NCBI RefSeq assembly: GCF_004917075.1
Contig: NZ_SSYB01000003.1
Location: 186,001 to 250,000, forward strand
Length of the DNA: 64,000 nt
From: Geomonas edaphica
GTDB lineage: Bacteria > Desulfobacterota > Desulfuromonadia > Geobacterales > Geobacteraceae
Reading direction: 5' to 3'
Below the pieces are notes generated by a model, which worked only from the letters and a program-made list of their open reading frames with translations, ran no database searches and was not told where the DNA came from. Every line of letters starts with the position of its first letter. The stretch's first letter is position 1. The position numbers and the translations under genes were made by a program. Shown in pieces: positions 55,021-63,034 of this stretch.

Positions 55021-56394
55021 CTACTTCTTCATGTCGATGCCGTAGCTCTTGATCTTTCTGTGCAGGTTGCTTCGCTCCAGTTCGATCGCTTCGGCGGTCT
55101 TCGAGACGTTCCAGTCGTTCTCCTCGAGCTTTTGGATGATGAACTCGCGCTCGAACTCCTCGCGCGCCTCCCTTAAACTGGAAAGCTCCAGCACGCTGTC
55201 GAGCTTCCCCGCGCCCGCCTCGCGCTCCGCCGACGCGTTCAGGTAGTCGGGGAGGTGGTTTATCGTGATGGTGCCGCCGGGGGTCATGATCACCAGGCGC
55301 TCGACGATGTTCTTCAACTCGCGGACGTTGCCGGGCCAGTCGTAGCGCTTGAGGGCTTCCATCGCCTCGGGGACGATGCGCTTTCGTTCCCGACCCTCCT
55401 GGTCGCAGAACGCCTCCAGGAAGTAGCCGGCAAGAAGCGGGATGTCCTCGCGACGCTCGCGCAGGGGTGGGACCTTGAAGGGGACCACGTTGAGGCGGTA
55501 GTAGAGGTCCTCTCGGAAGGTGCCGTTTTTGATCTCCTCCTCGAGGAGCTTGTTGGTGGCGGCCACGATGCGGACGTCGACCTCCATGGTCCGCGTCCCA
55601 CCGACCCTTTCGAACTTCTTTTCCTGCAGGATGCGCAGCACCTTCGCCTGGGTCTTGAGCGACATGTCGCCGATCTCGTCCAGGAAAAGGGTCCCGCCGT
55701 CGGCCAGGTCGAACTTCCCCTTCTTCTGCGCGACGGCCCCGGTGAAGGCGCCCCGCTCGTGACCGAAGAGCTCGCTCTCGATGAGTTCCTCGGGGATGGC
55801 GGCGCAGTTTATCTCGATGAAGGGCTTGTCGCGGCGCTGGCTGTGGTAGTGCACCGAGCGGGCCACGAGCTCCTTGCCGGTGCCGTTCTCGCCGGTGATG
55901 AGGACCGAGGCGTTGGTGGGGGCGACCAAGCGGATCTGCTCGGCCAGCTGCTGCATGGGGGCCGAGGTTCCGATCATCTCATGTCCCTGCTGCACCTGGC
56001 CCCTGAGCGTCGCGTTCTCTTCCTTCAGGCGCGTCATGGCAAGGGCGTTTTCCACCGTGACCACCACCTTCTCCAGGGAGAGCGGCTTCTCGATGAAATC
56101 GTAGGCACCGAGTTTTGTGGACTTAACCGCGGTCTCGATGGTGCCGTGACCGCTCATCATGATGACGTTCAGCCCCGGGTGCAGCTCCTTCAGGCGCTTG
56201 AGCGTCTCGATGCCGTCCATCCTGGGCATCCAGATGTCGAGGAGCACGAGCCCCGGGAGCTCCTTGTTGCACATGACGAGCGCCTCGGCGCCGTCTGCGG
56301 CGCACACGGTGCGGTACCCCTCGTCCTCGAGGATCCCGGCGAGCGAAGAGCGGATCCCCTCCTCGTCGTCCACTATGAGAATGGTGTCGGTCAT
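55021..56394 (-). CDS. NtrX-like sigma-54-dependent response regulator
   Basis: 457 residues. The receiver has LIVDDEEGIRS, phosphoacceptor Asp in LVLLDIWMPRMDG and Lys in FIEKPLS. The AAA+ domain has TGENGTGKELVARSVH, HERGAFTGAVAQKKG (intact GAFTGA) and GTLFLDEIGDM. A Fis-type helix-turn-helix (NVSKTAEAIELERSNLHRKI) closes it. GGGAG lies four bases before the ATG. The usual partner kinase is not beside it. It is 14 bases from the upstream aminotransferase gene, in the same direction. Confidence 0.92.
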   Translation of the reverse strand: MTDTILIVDDEEGIRSSLAGILEDEGYRTVCAADGAEALVMCNKELPGLVLLDIWMPRMDGIETLKRLKELHPGLNVIMMSGHGTIETAVKSTKLGAYDFIEKPLSLEKVVVTVENALAMTRLKEENATLRGQVQQGHEMIGTSAPMQQLAEQIRLVAPTNASVLITGENGTGKELVARSVHYHSQRRDKPFIEINCAAIPEELIESELFGHERGAFTGAVAQKKGKFDLADGGTLFLDEIGDMSLKTQAKVLRILQEKKFERVGGTRTMEVDVRIVAATNKLLEEEIKNGTFREDLYYRLNVVPFKVPPLRERREDIPLLAGYFLEAFCDQEGRERKRIVPEAMEALKRYDWPGNVRELKNIVERLVIMTPGGTITINHLPDYLNASAEREAGAGKLDSVLELSSLREAREEFEREFIIQKLEENDWNVSKTAEAIELERSNLHRKIKSYGIDMKK

Positions 56395-56407
56395 TGCGCT
56401 CCCTTGG

Positions 56408-57601
56408 CTAGCCGGAAAGCCCCGCTTCGCGGGCGAGGTTCCTCCAGGCGGGGAGGCTCCTCTCGATCATCCCCTTGTCCACGCAGTAGGCGATGCGGAA
56501 AAAGCCCGGCGCGCCGAAGCCCGCCCCGGGGACGAGGAGGATGCGGTGCTTCTGGGCCATCTTGACGAACTCGACGTCATCGGCCAGGGGGGACTTCGGG
56601 AAGAGGTAGAAGGCGCCGTCGGGCTTAACCATGGAGAAGCCCATGGCGGTGAGCGAATCGTAGAGGAGGTCGCGCTTCACGCGGTAGGCGTCGATGTCCA
56701 CGGAGACGTGCTGCAGCCCCGCCACCAGGCGCTGCATGAGGGCGGGTGCGTTCACGAAGCCAAGCACGCGGTTGGAGAAGACCGCCCCCTCCATGAACTG
56801 CTCCACGTTCTTCATGTTCGGGCTCGCAGCTAAGTAGCCGATGCGCTCACCGGGGAGGGCGAGGTCCTTGGAGTGCGAGGTGACGATGACCGAGTTGCTC
56901 ACGTAACGGAAGATGTTCGGGACGCTCTTGCCGTCGTAGGCGATGCGGGCGTACGGTTCGTCGGAGATGACGAGGATCTGCCGGGAAAGCTCCTTCTCCT
57001 TTGCCGCCACCATGTCACCCAGGGCCTTGAGGCTTTCCGCCGGGTAGATGACGCCGGTCGGGTTGTTCGGAGAGCAGATGATGATGGCGCGGGTCTTTGC
57101 GGTGATCGCGGCGGCGATGGCCGGAACGTCAAGCTGGAAGGTCTCGCGGTCGGTCCAGACCTCGACCGGGACGCCGCCGTGGTTGTCGATGTAGAAGCGG
57201 TACTCGACGAAGAACGGCGTAAGGAGGATCACCTCGTCCCCCTGGTTCAGGATCGTCTTCAGCACCACGTTGAGGGCGCCCCCGGCGCCGCAGGTCATCA
57301 CCACGTGGCTCCCCTGAACCGGGAGCTCGCTTGCCGCGGCGAGCATGGAGGCTACGGCGTCTCGTGTCTCCTGGTACCCCGCGTTGTTCATGTAACGGTG
57401 CATGCCCGGAACCGGGTCCTTGGCGAGCTTTGCGAACTCGTCCTGGAACGCCGCGGGGGGCTCGACGTCGGGGTTCCCCAGGGTGAAGTCGTACACCTGG
57501 TCGGCGCCGAATTCCTTTCTGAGCTTCTCCCCCTCCTCGAACATCTTCCTGATCCACGACGATTTTGCAATGAAACCGGCTATCTTATCGGCAACAGGCA
57601 T
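56408..57601 (-). CDS. Class I/II pyridoxal-phosphate aminotransferase
   Basis: 397 residues of fold type I. FTLGNPDVEPPAAF, then CSPNNPTGVIYP, VISDEPYARIAYDG and the PLP lysine in TSHSKDLALPGERIGYLA are all present, with the final Arg of GFFRIAYCVD. Resembles aspartate/alanine-type aminotransferases; the substrate cannot be fixed. AGGAGG precedes the ATG. Heads a three-gene direction with the NtrX-like gene and fxsA. Confidence 0.9.
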   Translation of the reverse strand: MPVADKIAGFIAKSSWIRKMFEEGEKLRKEFGADQVYDFTLGNPDVEPPAAFQDEFAKLAKDPVPGMHRYMNNAGYQETRDAVASMLAAASELPVQGSHVVMTCGAGGALNVVLKTILNQGDEVILLTPFFVEYRFYIDNHGGVPVEVWTDRETFQLDVPAIAAAITAKTRAIIICSPNNPTGVIYPAESLKALGDMVAAKEKELSRQILVISDEPYARIAYDGKSVPNIFRYVSNSVIVTSHSKDLALPGERIGYLAASPNMKNVEQFMEGAVFSNRVLGFVNAPALMQRLVAGLQHVSVDIDAYRVKRDLLYDSLTAMGFSMVKPDGAFYLFPKSPLADDVEFVKMAQKHRILLVPGAGFGAPGFFRIAYCVDKGMIERSLPAWRNLAREAGLSG

Positions 57602-57780
57602 GCCACCCTCCTTGGTTTGGTGTCCAGTTTTATTAACACATTACGTAGTCCGGGGCAAGGCGTATTCCCCCCCGGCGATCACCCTACCGGAGCACCATTT
57701 TAATATTTCCCTGCATTCGCCCGGACAATCTGCTATGATACGCGCCTTGCCTTGTCATCAGAACCTAGAAGGAGGGAACA

Positions 57781-59064
57781 ATGAAGAAGCATTGGCGCAT
57801 CGAGACCCAGGCGATCCAGGAGGGATTCACCCCGAAGGACGGTGACCCGCGCATCCTGCCCATCTACCAGAGCACCACCTACAAGTTTTCCAGCGCGGAG
57901 CACGTGGCGAAGCTGTTCGACCTCGAGGTGGGGGGACACTTCTACACCCGGCTTTCCAACCCGACCGCGGAAGGTTTCGAGGTGAAGATCGCGGCCATGG
58001 AGGGTGGCGTCGCTGCCATGGCGACCTCGAGCGGCCAGGCGGCCTCGACCATAGCCGTTATGAACATCTGCCGCGCCGGTCAGCACGTGGTCGCCGCCAG
58101 CACCCTTTACGGCGGCACCTACTCGCTCTTCGCCAACACCTTCCCGAAGATGGGAATCGAGGTGACCTTCGTGGACCCGGAGGCCGACGAGGCGACCATC
58201 TGTGCGGCTTTCCGCCCCGAGACCCGCTGCCTGTTCGGTGAGACGATAGGGAACCCCGGGCTCAACATCCTCGACTTCGACAAGTTCTCCCGCATCGCGA
58301 AGAAGATGCTGGTGCCCCTCATCATCGATAACACCTTCCCGACCCCTTACCTCTGCCGGCCGTTCGAGCATGGCGCCGACATCGTGGTGCACTCCGCGAC
58401 GAAGTACATCGACGGACACGCGACCAGCGTCGGCGGGGTGATCGTCGACAGCGGCAACTTCGACTGGGGGTGCGGCAAGTATCCCGAGATGACCGAGCCG
58501 GACGAGAGCTACCACGGCCTCAAGTACCTGGAGACCTTCGGCAAGCTCGCCTACATCGTCAAGGCGCGCGTTCAGCTCATGCGCGACATCGGCCCCTGCC
58601 CCGCTCCGATGAACGCCTTTTTGTTCAACCTGGGGCTCGAGACGCTCCCGCTTCGGATGCAGCGCCACTCGGAGAACGCCCTCGCCATGGCGAAATACCT
58701 CGAAAAGCACGAGGCGGTCTCTTGGGTCAACTACCCAGGGCTTGAAAGCCACAAGAGCTACGAGCGGGCGAAGAAGTACCTCCCCAAGGGGGCGAGCGGC
58801 GTGCTCACCTTCGGCATCAAGGGTGGGGCCGCGGCCGGCAAGAAGTTCATGGAGAGCTGCCAGTTAGTTGCGCTCGTGGTGCACGTAGGGGACGCGAGGA
58901 GCTGCGTTTTGCACCCGGCGAGCACGACGCACCGCCAGCTTTCCGAGGAGCAGCAGATCGCCTCAGGCGTCTCGCCGGATCTGATCAGGCTCTCGGTAGG
59001 GATCGAGCACATCGACGACCTGATCGAGGACGTGAACCAGGCGCTTTTAGCGAGCCAGAAATAG
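57781..59064 (+). CDS. O-acetylhomoserine sulfhydrylase / methionine gamma-lyase-like enzyme
   Basis: 427 residues of the Cys/Met metabolism PLP family. YTRLSNPTAEGFE, ATSSGQAASTIAV and the PLP lysine in VVHSATKYIDGHATSVGG, with VHPGDARS variant VVHVGDARSCVLHPASTTH, define it. Either sulfide incorporation into O-acetylhomoserine or gamma-elimination is possible; the length and the SVGIEHIDDLIEDV ending favour the sulfhydrylase branch. AGGAGG precedes the ATG. No S-box or other methionine riboswitch is seen upstream. Confidence 0.88.
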   Translation: MKKHWRIETQAIQEGFTPKDGDPRILPIYQSTTYKFSSAEHVAKLFDLEVGGHFYTRLSNPTAEGFEVKIAAMEGGVAAMATSSGQAASTIAVMNICRAGQHVVAASTLYGGTYSLFANTFPKMGIEVTFVDPEADEATICAAFRPETRCLFGETIGNPGLNILDFDKFSRIAKKMLVPLIIDNTFPTPYLCRPFEHGADIVVHSATKYIDGHATSVGGVIVDSGNFDWGCGKYPEMTEPDESYHGLKYLETFGKLAYIVKARVQLMRDIGPCPAPMNAFLFNLGLETLPLRMQRHSENALAMAKYLEKHEAVSWVNYPGLESHKSYERAKKYLPKGASGVLTFGIKGGAAAGKKFMESCQLVALVVHVGDARSCVLHPASTTHRQLSEEQQIASGVSPDLIRLSVGIEHIDDLIEDVNQALLASQK

Positions 59065-59076
59065 TATAAGCTGCAA

Positions 59077-59142
59077 AGCAAATCCCCCCTGTCCCCCCTT
59101 CGCAAAAGGGGGGGACGCCGGGGCGCCGGCAGCGCTTCGTGG
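59077..59142 (+). repeat. Dispersed palindromic repeat, copy D
   Basis: AGCAAATCCCCCCTGTCCCC is followed by the core CCTTCGCAAAAGGGGGGG, then GACGCCGGGG and CAGCGCTTCGTGG. It lies just after the sulfhydrylase stop codon. Confidence 0.85.
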
Positions 59143-59185
59143 GGAGCCTTGATATGCACCGGCAGCAGCGACCAAGTCTCCAAAA

Positions 59186-59220
59186 AGAAAGGGGCGAGTG
59201 GATTTCCACTCGCCCCTTTT
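59186..59220. terminator. Bidirectional terminator
   Basis: GGGGCGAGTGGA (59191-59202) pairs with TCCACTCGCCCC (59205-59216); A residues precede and T residues follow, so both the sulfhydrylase transcript and the converging YchJ gene can end here. Confidence 0.88.
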
Positions 59221-59237
59221 GCTTTACCGCGGCCGGC

Positions 59238-59726
59238 CTACTTGCCGCAGCACTTCTTGTACTTCATCCCGCTGCCGCAGCTGCACGGATCGTTGCGCCC
59301 GATCTTCGGGGCCGTCCTCACGACCGGCTGACGGGTAACCGCCTTGCCGTCGGTGAAGAGCCAACCCTGCTTTTCCTTCTTGAACAGGGCACGCTCGTGG
59401 TGCACACGGTCCTGCCCCTGCTCCTTCCAGCGCGCGATGAACTCGACCTCACCGGTCGCGTCATCCTTGCCGCCGTCCTTGGTGGAGACGATCTCCAGTC
59501 CCAGCCACTCGGACTTTTCCGCCCATTCGCGGGTCCCCTCGGCGTCATACCCTTCGCGGTGCTTCGGGTGGGTGCTCTCGAAAATGAACTCGGTCTCCAC
59601 GTTGACGTACGCGGCGTAGCGCGCACGCATCAACGCCTCGGCCGTCTCGGCTGCGCGCTCACCCTTGATGATGGGGCGGCAGCATTCGGCGTAAGCCAGG
59701 GCGCTGCCACAGGCACAAAGCTCCAT
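59238..59726 (-). CDS. YchJ-family protein with N- and C-terminal SEC-C motifs
   Basis: 162 residues. It opens with [17 protein letters not shown] and closes with [17 protein letters not shown], both zinc-binding SEC-C motifs. Between them is an NTF2-like YchJ domain ([21 protein letters not shown]). GGAG lies six bases before the ATG. SEC-C motifs often contact ribosomes or SecB; the function here is unknown. Confidence 0.92.
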   Translation of the reverse strand: MELCACGSALAYAECCRPIIKGERAAETAEALMRARYAAYVNVETEFIFESTHPKHREGYDAEGTREWAEKSEWLGLEIVSTKDGGKDDATGEVEFIARWKEQGQDRVHHERALFKKEKQGWLFTDGKAVTRQPVVRTAPKIGRNDPCSCGSGMKYKKCCGK

Positions 59727-59760
59727 CAGTTACTCCTCCTCTTGTTGTTTATAGTTCCCG

Positions 59761-60051
59761 TTAGATCTCGTAGTCGGCGGCTACCACGGAAGAGCAGACG
59801 CTCTTCATGTAGGCGGCGACCTCGTTGGCGTGATACGGGTGCACCTGGTAGGCCTGCAGGTCCTCCAGGGAGTCGAACTTTGTATAAAGGGCGACGTCGG
59901 CGGAACGCTCGGAACGGATCAGGTCGACACCGACCTCCAGCTGGCGCAGCATCTCGACCTTTCCCTCCATGCTGAGCAGGCGCTCCTTTGCCTTCTCCAC
60001 GTTCTCGGCGGTCGCCTCTTTCAGCTTGAACAGCACTATATGCACGATCAT
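59761..60051 (-). CDS. Dabb (stress-responsive alpha/beta-barrel) domain protein
   Basis: 96 residues from the ATG at 60051, which has GGGGG six bases upstream. IVHIVLFKLKEATAENVEKA, LEVGVDLIRSERSADVALYT and DLQAYQVHPYHANEVAAYMK are diagnostic of the ferredoxin-like Dabb fold. A longer frame to 60222 lacks a ribosome binding site. Function unknown; the fold is usually a dimer. It lies 34 bases upstream of the YchJ gene on the same strand. Confidence 0.87.
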   Translation of the reverse strand: MIVHIVLFKLKEATAENVEKAKERLLSMEGKVEMLRQLEVGVDLIRSERSADVALYTKFDSLEDLQAYQVHPYHANEVAAYMKSVCSSVVAADYEI

Positions 60052-60233
60052 CGTCATCCCCCAATAAGATAGTGGCGTCACAAGGACATCTGTTAATACA
60101 TCGGCGCCCGCCCCCCTGTCAACGATGGCGGACGATGGCGCAAAAAAAAGGTTGCACGTGGAAAACTTTGCTGCTATAAGGACCAACAAGATCGAAAAGG
60201 TCCTATTTAAAATTTTATGCAATGGAGGATTAA

Positions 60234-60986
60234 ATGACTGGCGCTTTGAAATTCATGAGTATACTTGTACTGGCCTGCCTCGTCTTCGCTTCGAACGGGG
60301 AGGCGGCCCAGAAGGTCCTTTTCGACAACGCCCACGGTGAACGCTTCCAGATCGGGGACAAGGGCCCCCTGCAACTCTCTGGCCTCGCCGAGGTTTTCCA
60401 GGGTGCCGGGCTCCAGACCGCGGTGATCGACCAGCCCTTCACCGACGCGACCCTCTCGGGTGCCGGAGCGCTGGTGATCTCGGGTGCTTTCACGCCGCTG
60501 CTTCCCAGCGAGGTCGAGGCGGTGGCGAGGTTCCTGCAAAACGGCGGCAAACTGGTGGTAATGCTCCACATCGCCCCGCCGCTTAGGTCGATCCTGGACC
60601 GGCTCGACGTGGCGTACACGAACGGTGTCATCCTGGAGCATGAGAACGTCATCGACGGGGATCCCCTCAAGTTCAAGGTGAACCGCCTCGAGGCGCACCC
60701 GGTCCTTACCGGACTTAGCGACTTCAGCCTTTACGGCGTCTGGGGTGTCATCAACCGCACCGAAGCCGCGAGGGTCATCGCTTCCACCAGCCCCAACGCC
60801 TGGATCGACCTGAACCAGGACAAGGTGCAGACCAGAGAGGAAACCGCGAGCATCGGCGTTGCCGTTGCCGGCGACCTCGGCAAGGGGAGCTTCCTCGTCT
60901 TCGGCGACGACGCCATCTTCCAAAACAAGTTCCTCGAAGGGAACAACAAGACTCTCGCAGCAAACTTGGCCGCCTGGCTCAAGTAG
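60234..60986 (+). CDS. Exported DUF4350-like protein
   Basis: 250 residues with a signal peptide ([18 protein letters not shown]). [33 protein letters not shown] and [18 protein letters not shown] resemble the class I glutamine amidotransferase-like fold of DUF4350/ThuA-type proteins, with no catalytic Cys seen. [19 protein letters not shown] is near the end. GGAGG precedes the ATG. It lies 37 bases upstream of desulfoferrodoxin and may share its message. Confidence 0.75.
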   Translation: MTGALKFMSILVLACLVFASNGEAAQKVLFDNAHGERFQIGDKGPLQLSGLAEVFQGAGLQTAVIDQPFTDATLSGAGALVISGAFTPLLPSEVEAVARFLQNGGKLVVMLHIAPPLRSILDRLDVAYTNGVILEHENVIDGDPLKFKVNRLEAHPVLTGLSDFSLYGVWGVINRTEAARVIASTSPNAWIDLNQDKVQTREETASIGVAVAGDLGKGSFLVFGDDAIFQNKFLEGNNKTLAANLAAWLK

Positions 60987-61023
60987 CGCTGTACTCATCA
61001 AGCAAACCGACAGGAGGGATTCA

Positions 61024-61398
61024 ATGGCACAGGCTTTGGAAATCTACAAGTGTGAGATGTGCGGCAACATAGTCGAGGTTTTCCACCCGGGCGGCGGCCA
61101 GCTGGTCTGCTGCGGCGAGGCGATGGCCCTGCAGAAAGAAAACACGGTCGACGCAGCCAAGGAAAAGCACGTACCGGTCATCGAGCGCGGCGAGGGGACC
61201 ATCACCGTCAAGGTCGGCAGCGTGCCGCACCCGATGGAGAGCGCCCACTACATCGAGTGGATCGAGCTGATCGCTGATGGCAAGATCTACCGCGCCCAGC
61301 TGCAGCCGGGTCAGGCGCCGGAGGCGACCTTCCAGGTCACCGCTACCGACGTGAGAGCCCGCGAGTACTGCAACCTGCACGGCCACTGGGCCGCCTAG
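61024..61398 (+). CDS. dfx: Desulfoferrodoxin (superoxide reductase)
   Basis: 124 residues. The N-terminal FeCys4 centre is [10 protein letters not shown] to LVCCGEAM. The catalytic Fe(His)4Cys centre is built from [22 protein letters not shown], and the Cys and His of [10 protein letters not shown]. It reduces superoxide to peroxide without making oxygen, useful to anaerobes. AGGAGG lies seven bases before the ATG at 61024. A terminator follows. Confidence 0.95.
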   Translation: MAQALEIYKCEMCGNIVEVFHPGGGQLVCCGEAMALQKENTVDAAKEKHVPVIERGEGTITVKVGSVPHPMESAHYIEWIELIADGKIYRAQLQPGQAPEATFQVTATDVRAREYCNLHGHWAA

Positions 61399-61422
61399 GC
61401 AAGCTCCCGCATCTACGCATGC

Positions 61423-61464
61423 AAAAAGGGGGGACGGCTTCAAGCCGCCCCCCCTTTCTTTTTG
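61423..61464 (+). terminator. Rho-independent terminator of dfx
   Basis: GGGGGG (61428-61433) and CGGCT (61435-61439) pair with AGCCG and CCCCCC (61443-61454) around a 3-base loop with one mismatch. A T-rich tail follows. Confidence 0.87.
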
Positions 61465-61500
61465 TTCTTTGCGGGGGACTGAAAAGGAAATCCACCTAAC

Positions 61501-61576
61501 GGCAAATCCCCCATGTCCCCGGTCTATACACCCTTCGCAAAGGGGGGGACGCCGGGGCTCCCGCAGCGCTTCTTGG
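61501..61576 (+). repeat. Dispersed palindromic repeat, copy E
   Basis: GGCAAATCCCCCATGTCCCC is followed by GGTCTATACA, the core CCCTTCGCAAAGGGGGGG and GACGCCGGGG, then GCAGCGCTTCTTGG. It has the same GGTCTATACA insertion as copy B, 46 kb away. Confidence 0.85.
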
Positions 61577-61660
61577 CAGCTTACTCAGCGTTACGCCTGC
61601 AGCGGCAACTTTCTCGGGAATCCACTGAAGAACCTTCTCTTTATTCCGCCTGTTGAGCGC

Positions 61661-63034
61661 TTAAGCGGCCAGGAGATGCTGCGCCAGCGAGACGTTCTTC
61701 AAAAGAGGGTCGACCGGGGCGACGATGCTCGCGTAGCGCTTGCCGTTTTCCTCGACGAGACTCACAAGGCGCGGCGTCTCCAGGGTCTCCCCGTGCGCCC
61801 CGATGAGCACCTTCACCGCAGGCTCCACGCTCTCCATCGGGTGGGGCTTCATCACCAGGGCGATCTCGTTCGTGTCGAGACGCACGAGGCTCCCCACGGG
61901 GTATTCGCCCATCATCGCCTCGAACTGCTGCACGAGTTCCCCGTTCAGCGAGGTTCCAGACAGGCGCCGCATGATCTCCATCGCCTCCTTGGGGAGGGTC
62001 GGCCTCTGGTAGGTGCGCAGCGTGGTGATGGCGTCGTAGCAGTCCGCTACGGAGACGATCTCGGTGTAGAGCCCGAAAGACATCCCCCTCGCCCACTCCG
62101 GGTATCCGGTACGGTCGTGCTTTATATGGTGCCCGAGCACCGCCTCGGCCACCTGTGGCGGGATGTTCTTCATCTGGCGGACGATCTCCGCCCCCTCCTC
62201 CGTGTGCCGCTTCATCTGTTTGAACTCGTCGTCGGAGAGTCTCCCCGGGCTGTTCAGAATGGTCTTGTCGATCCTGGTCTTGCCGATGTCGTGCAGAAGC
62301 CCGGCGGTGTTCACCTCGTGCAGCGCGTCCTTGTCGAGCCCCAGGAACGCGGCGAGGGTGAGGGCCAGGATGCCGACGTTCACCGAGTGGCTGAAGGTGT
62401 AGTTGTCATAGTCCTTGATCATGGCGAGCCCCAGTAGGGTGGTCGGCTCCTCCATGGTCACCTGGACCATGTTTTCCACGACGCCGTTGATCCAGTCGCC
62501 GCTCGGGATCCTGCCGTTGTCGATCTCGCGCATGGTGTCGCGCACCGCCTTGAGGGCGTCCCGGTAGATGGCGGCGGGCACCAGGGCCTCCCCCTTTTCG
62601 CCCCCCTCACCCGCCACCACGTCCTCGATCCCGAGCCGGATGTTGACGATCCCCTTACCTTCCAGCTCGGCGGGAATTGTGTCGGCGCTGCTGTTTCGGG
62701 CGGCAAGGGCCGCGGCAAAACCGAAGAGGTCATCCGGGGTCACGCCGGAAAAGACGGTGCAGGCGTCGATCCCTTTCTGAGTCAGACGCTCCACAAGTTC
62801 GGTGACGGCGGCGTTCGGGGCGACCAGGAGGCACCCCTCTATGAAGAAGGTCCCCTCGACCACCCCGAAGTGCAGCTCGTGCTTCTCACCCATCATGCCG
62901 GCAAGGAGCCCGATGAGCTCCTGCAGGGGCTGGCGCACCGCGGGGTGTGCTAGGGGGTAAAGCAGCACCGACTTGATCGAGGCGGTCAAGAGCATCGCCG
63001 CCCGTTGCACATCTTGTTTGTTGATCTCACTCAT
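61661..63034 (-). CDS. HD-GYP domain protein (c-di-GMP phosphodiesterase-like)
   Basis: 457 residues from the ATG at 63034. The HD-GYP domain occupies residues about 230-400: HSVNVGILALTLAAFLG, LLHDIGKTRIDKTI, HTEEGAEIVR, then AVLGHHIKHDRTGYP. The GYP is kept, but the usual HHE reads HHI, so one metal ligand is missing. An N-terminal domain of about 200 residues has no known family. It overlaps the HEAT-repeat gene by eight bases, which suggests a shared function. GAGG precedes the ATG. Confidence 0.88.
   Translation of the reverse strand: MSEINKQDVQRAAMLLTASIKSVLLYPLAHPAVRQPLQELIGLLAGMMGEKHELHFGVVEGTFFIEGCLLVAPNAAVTELVERLTQKGIDACTVFSGVTPDDLFGFAAALAARNSSADTIPAELEGKGIVNIRLGIEDVVAGEGGEKGEALVPAAIYRDALKAVRDTMREIDNGRIPSGDWINGVVENMVQVTMEEPTTLLGLAMIKDYDNYTFSHSVNVGILALTLAAFLGLDKDALHEVNTAGLLHDIGKTRIDKTILNSPGRLSDDEFKQMKRHTEEGAEIVRQMKNIPPQVAEAVLGHHIKHDRTGYPEWARGMSFGLYTEIVSVADCYDAITTLRTYQRPTLPKEAMEIMRRLSGTSLNGELVQQFEAMMGEYPVGSLVRLDTNEIALVMKPHPMESVEPAVKVLIGAHGETLETPRLVSLVEENGKRYASIVAPVDPLLKNVSLAQHLLAA

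Noticed and set aside
57602-57780. SAM riboswitch upstream of the sulfhydrylase gene
   Set aside because: No conserved S-box or SAM-II/SAM-III core and no terminator hairpin could be recognised in the 179 bases.
59761-60222. Longer Dabb protein with an N-terminal hydrophobic extension
   Set aside because: The extension has no ribosome binding site, and the Dabb domain starts at 60051, where a G-rich site precedes the ATG.
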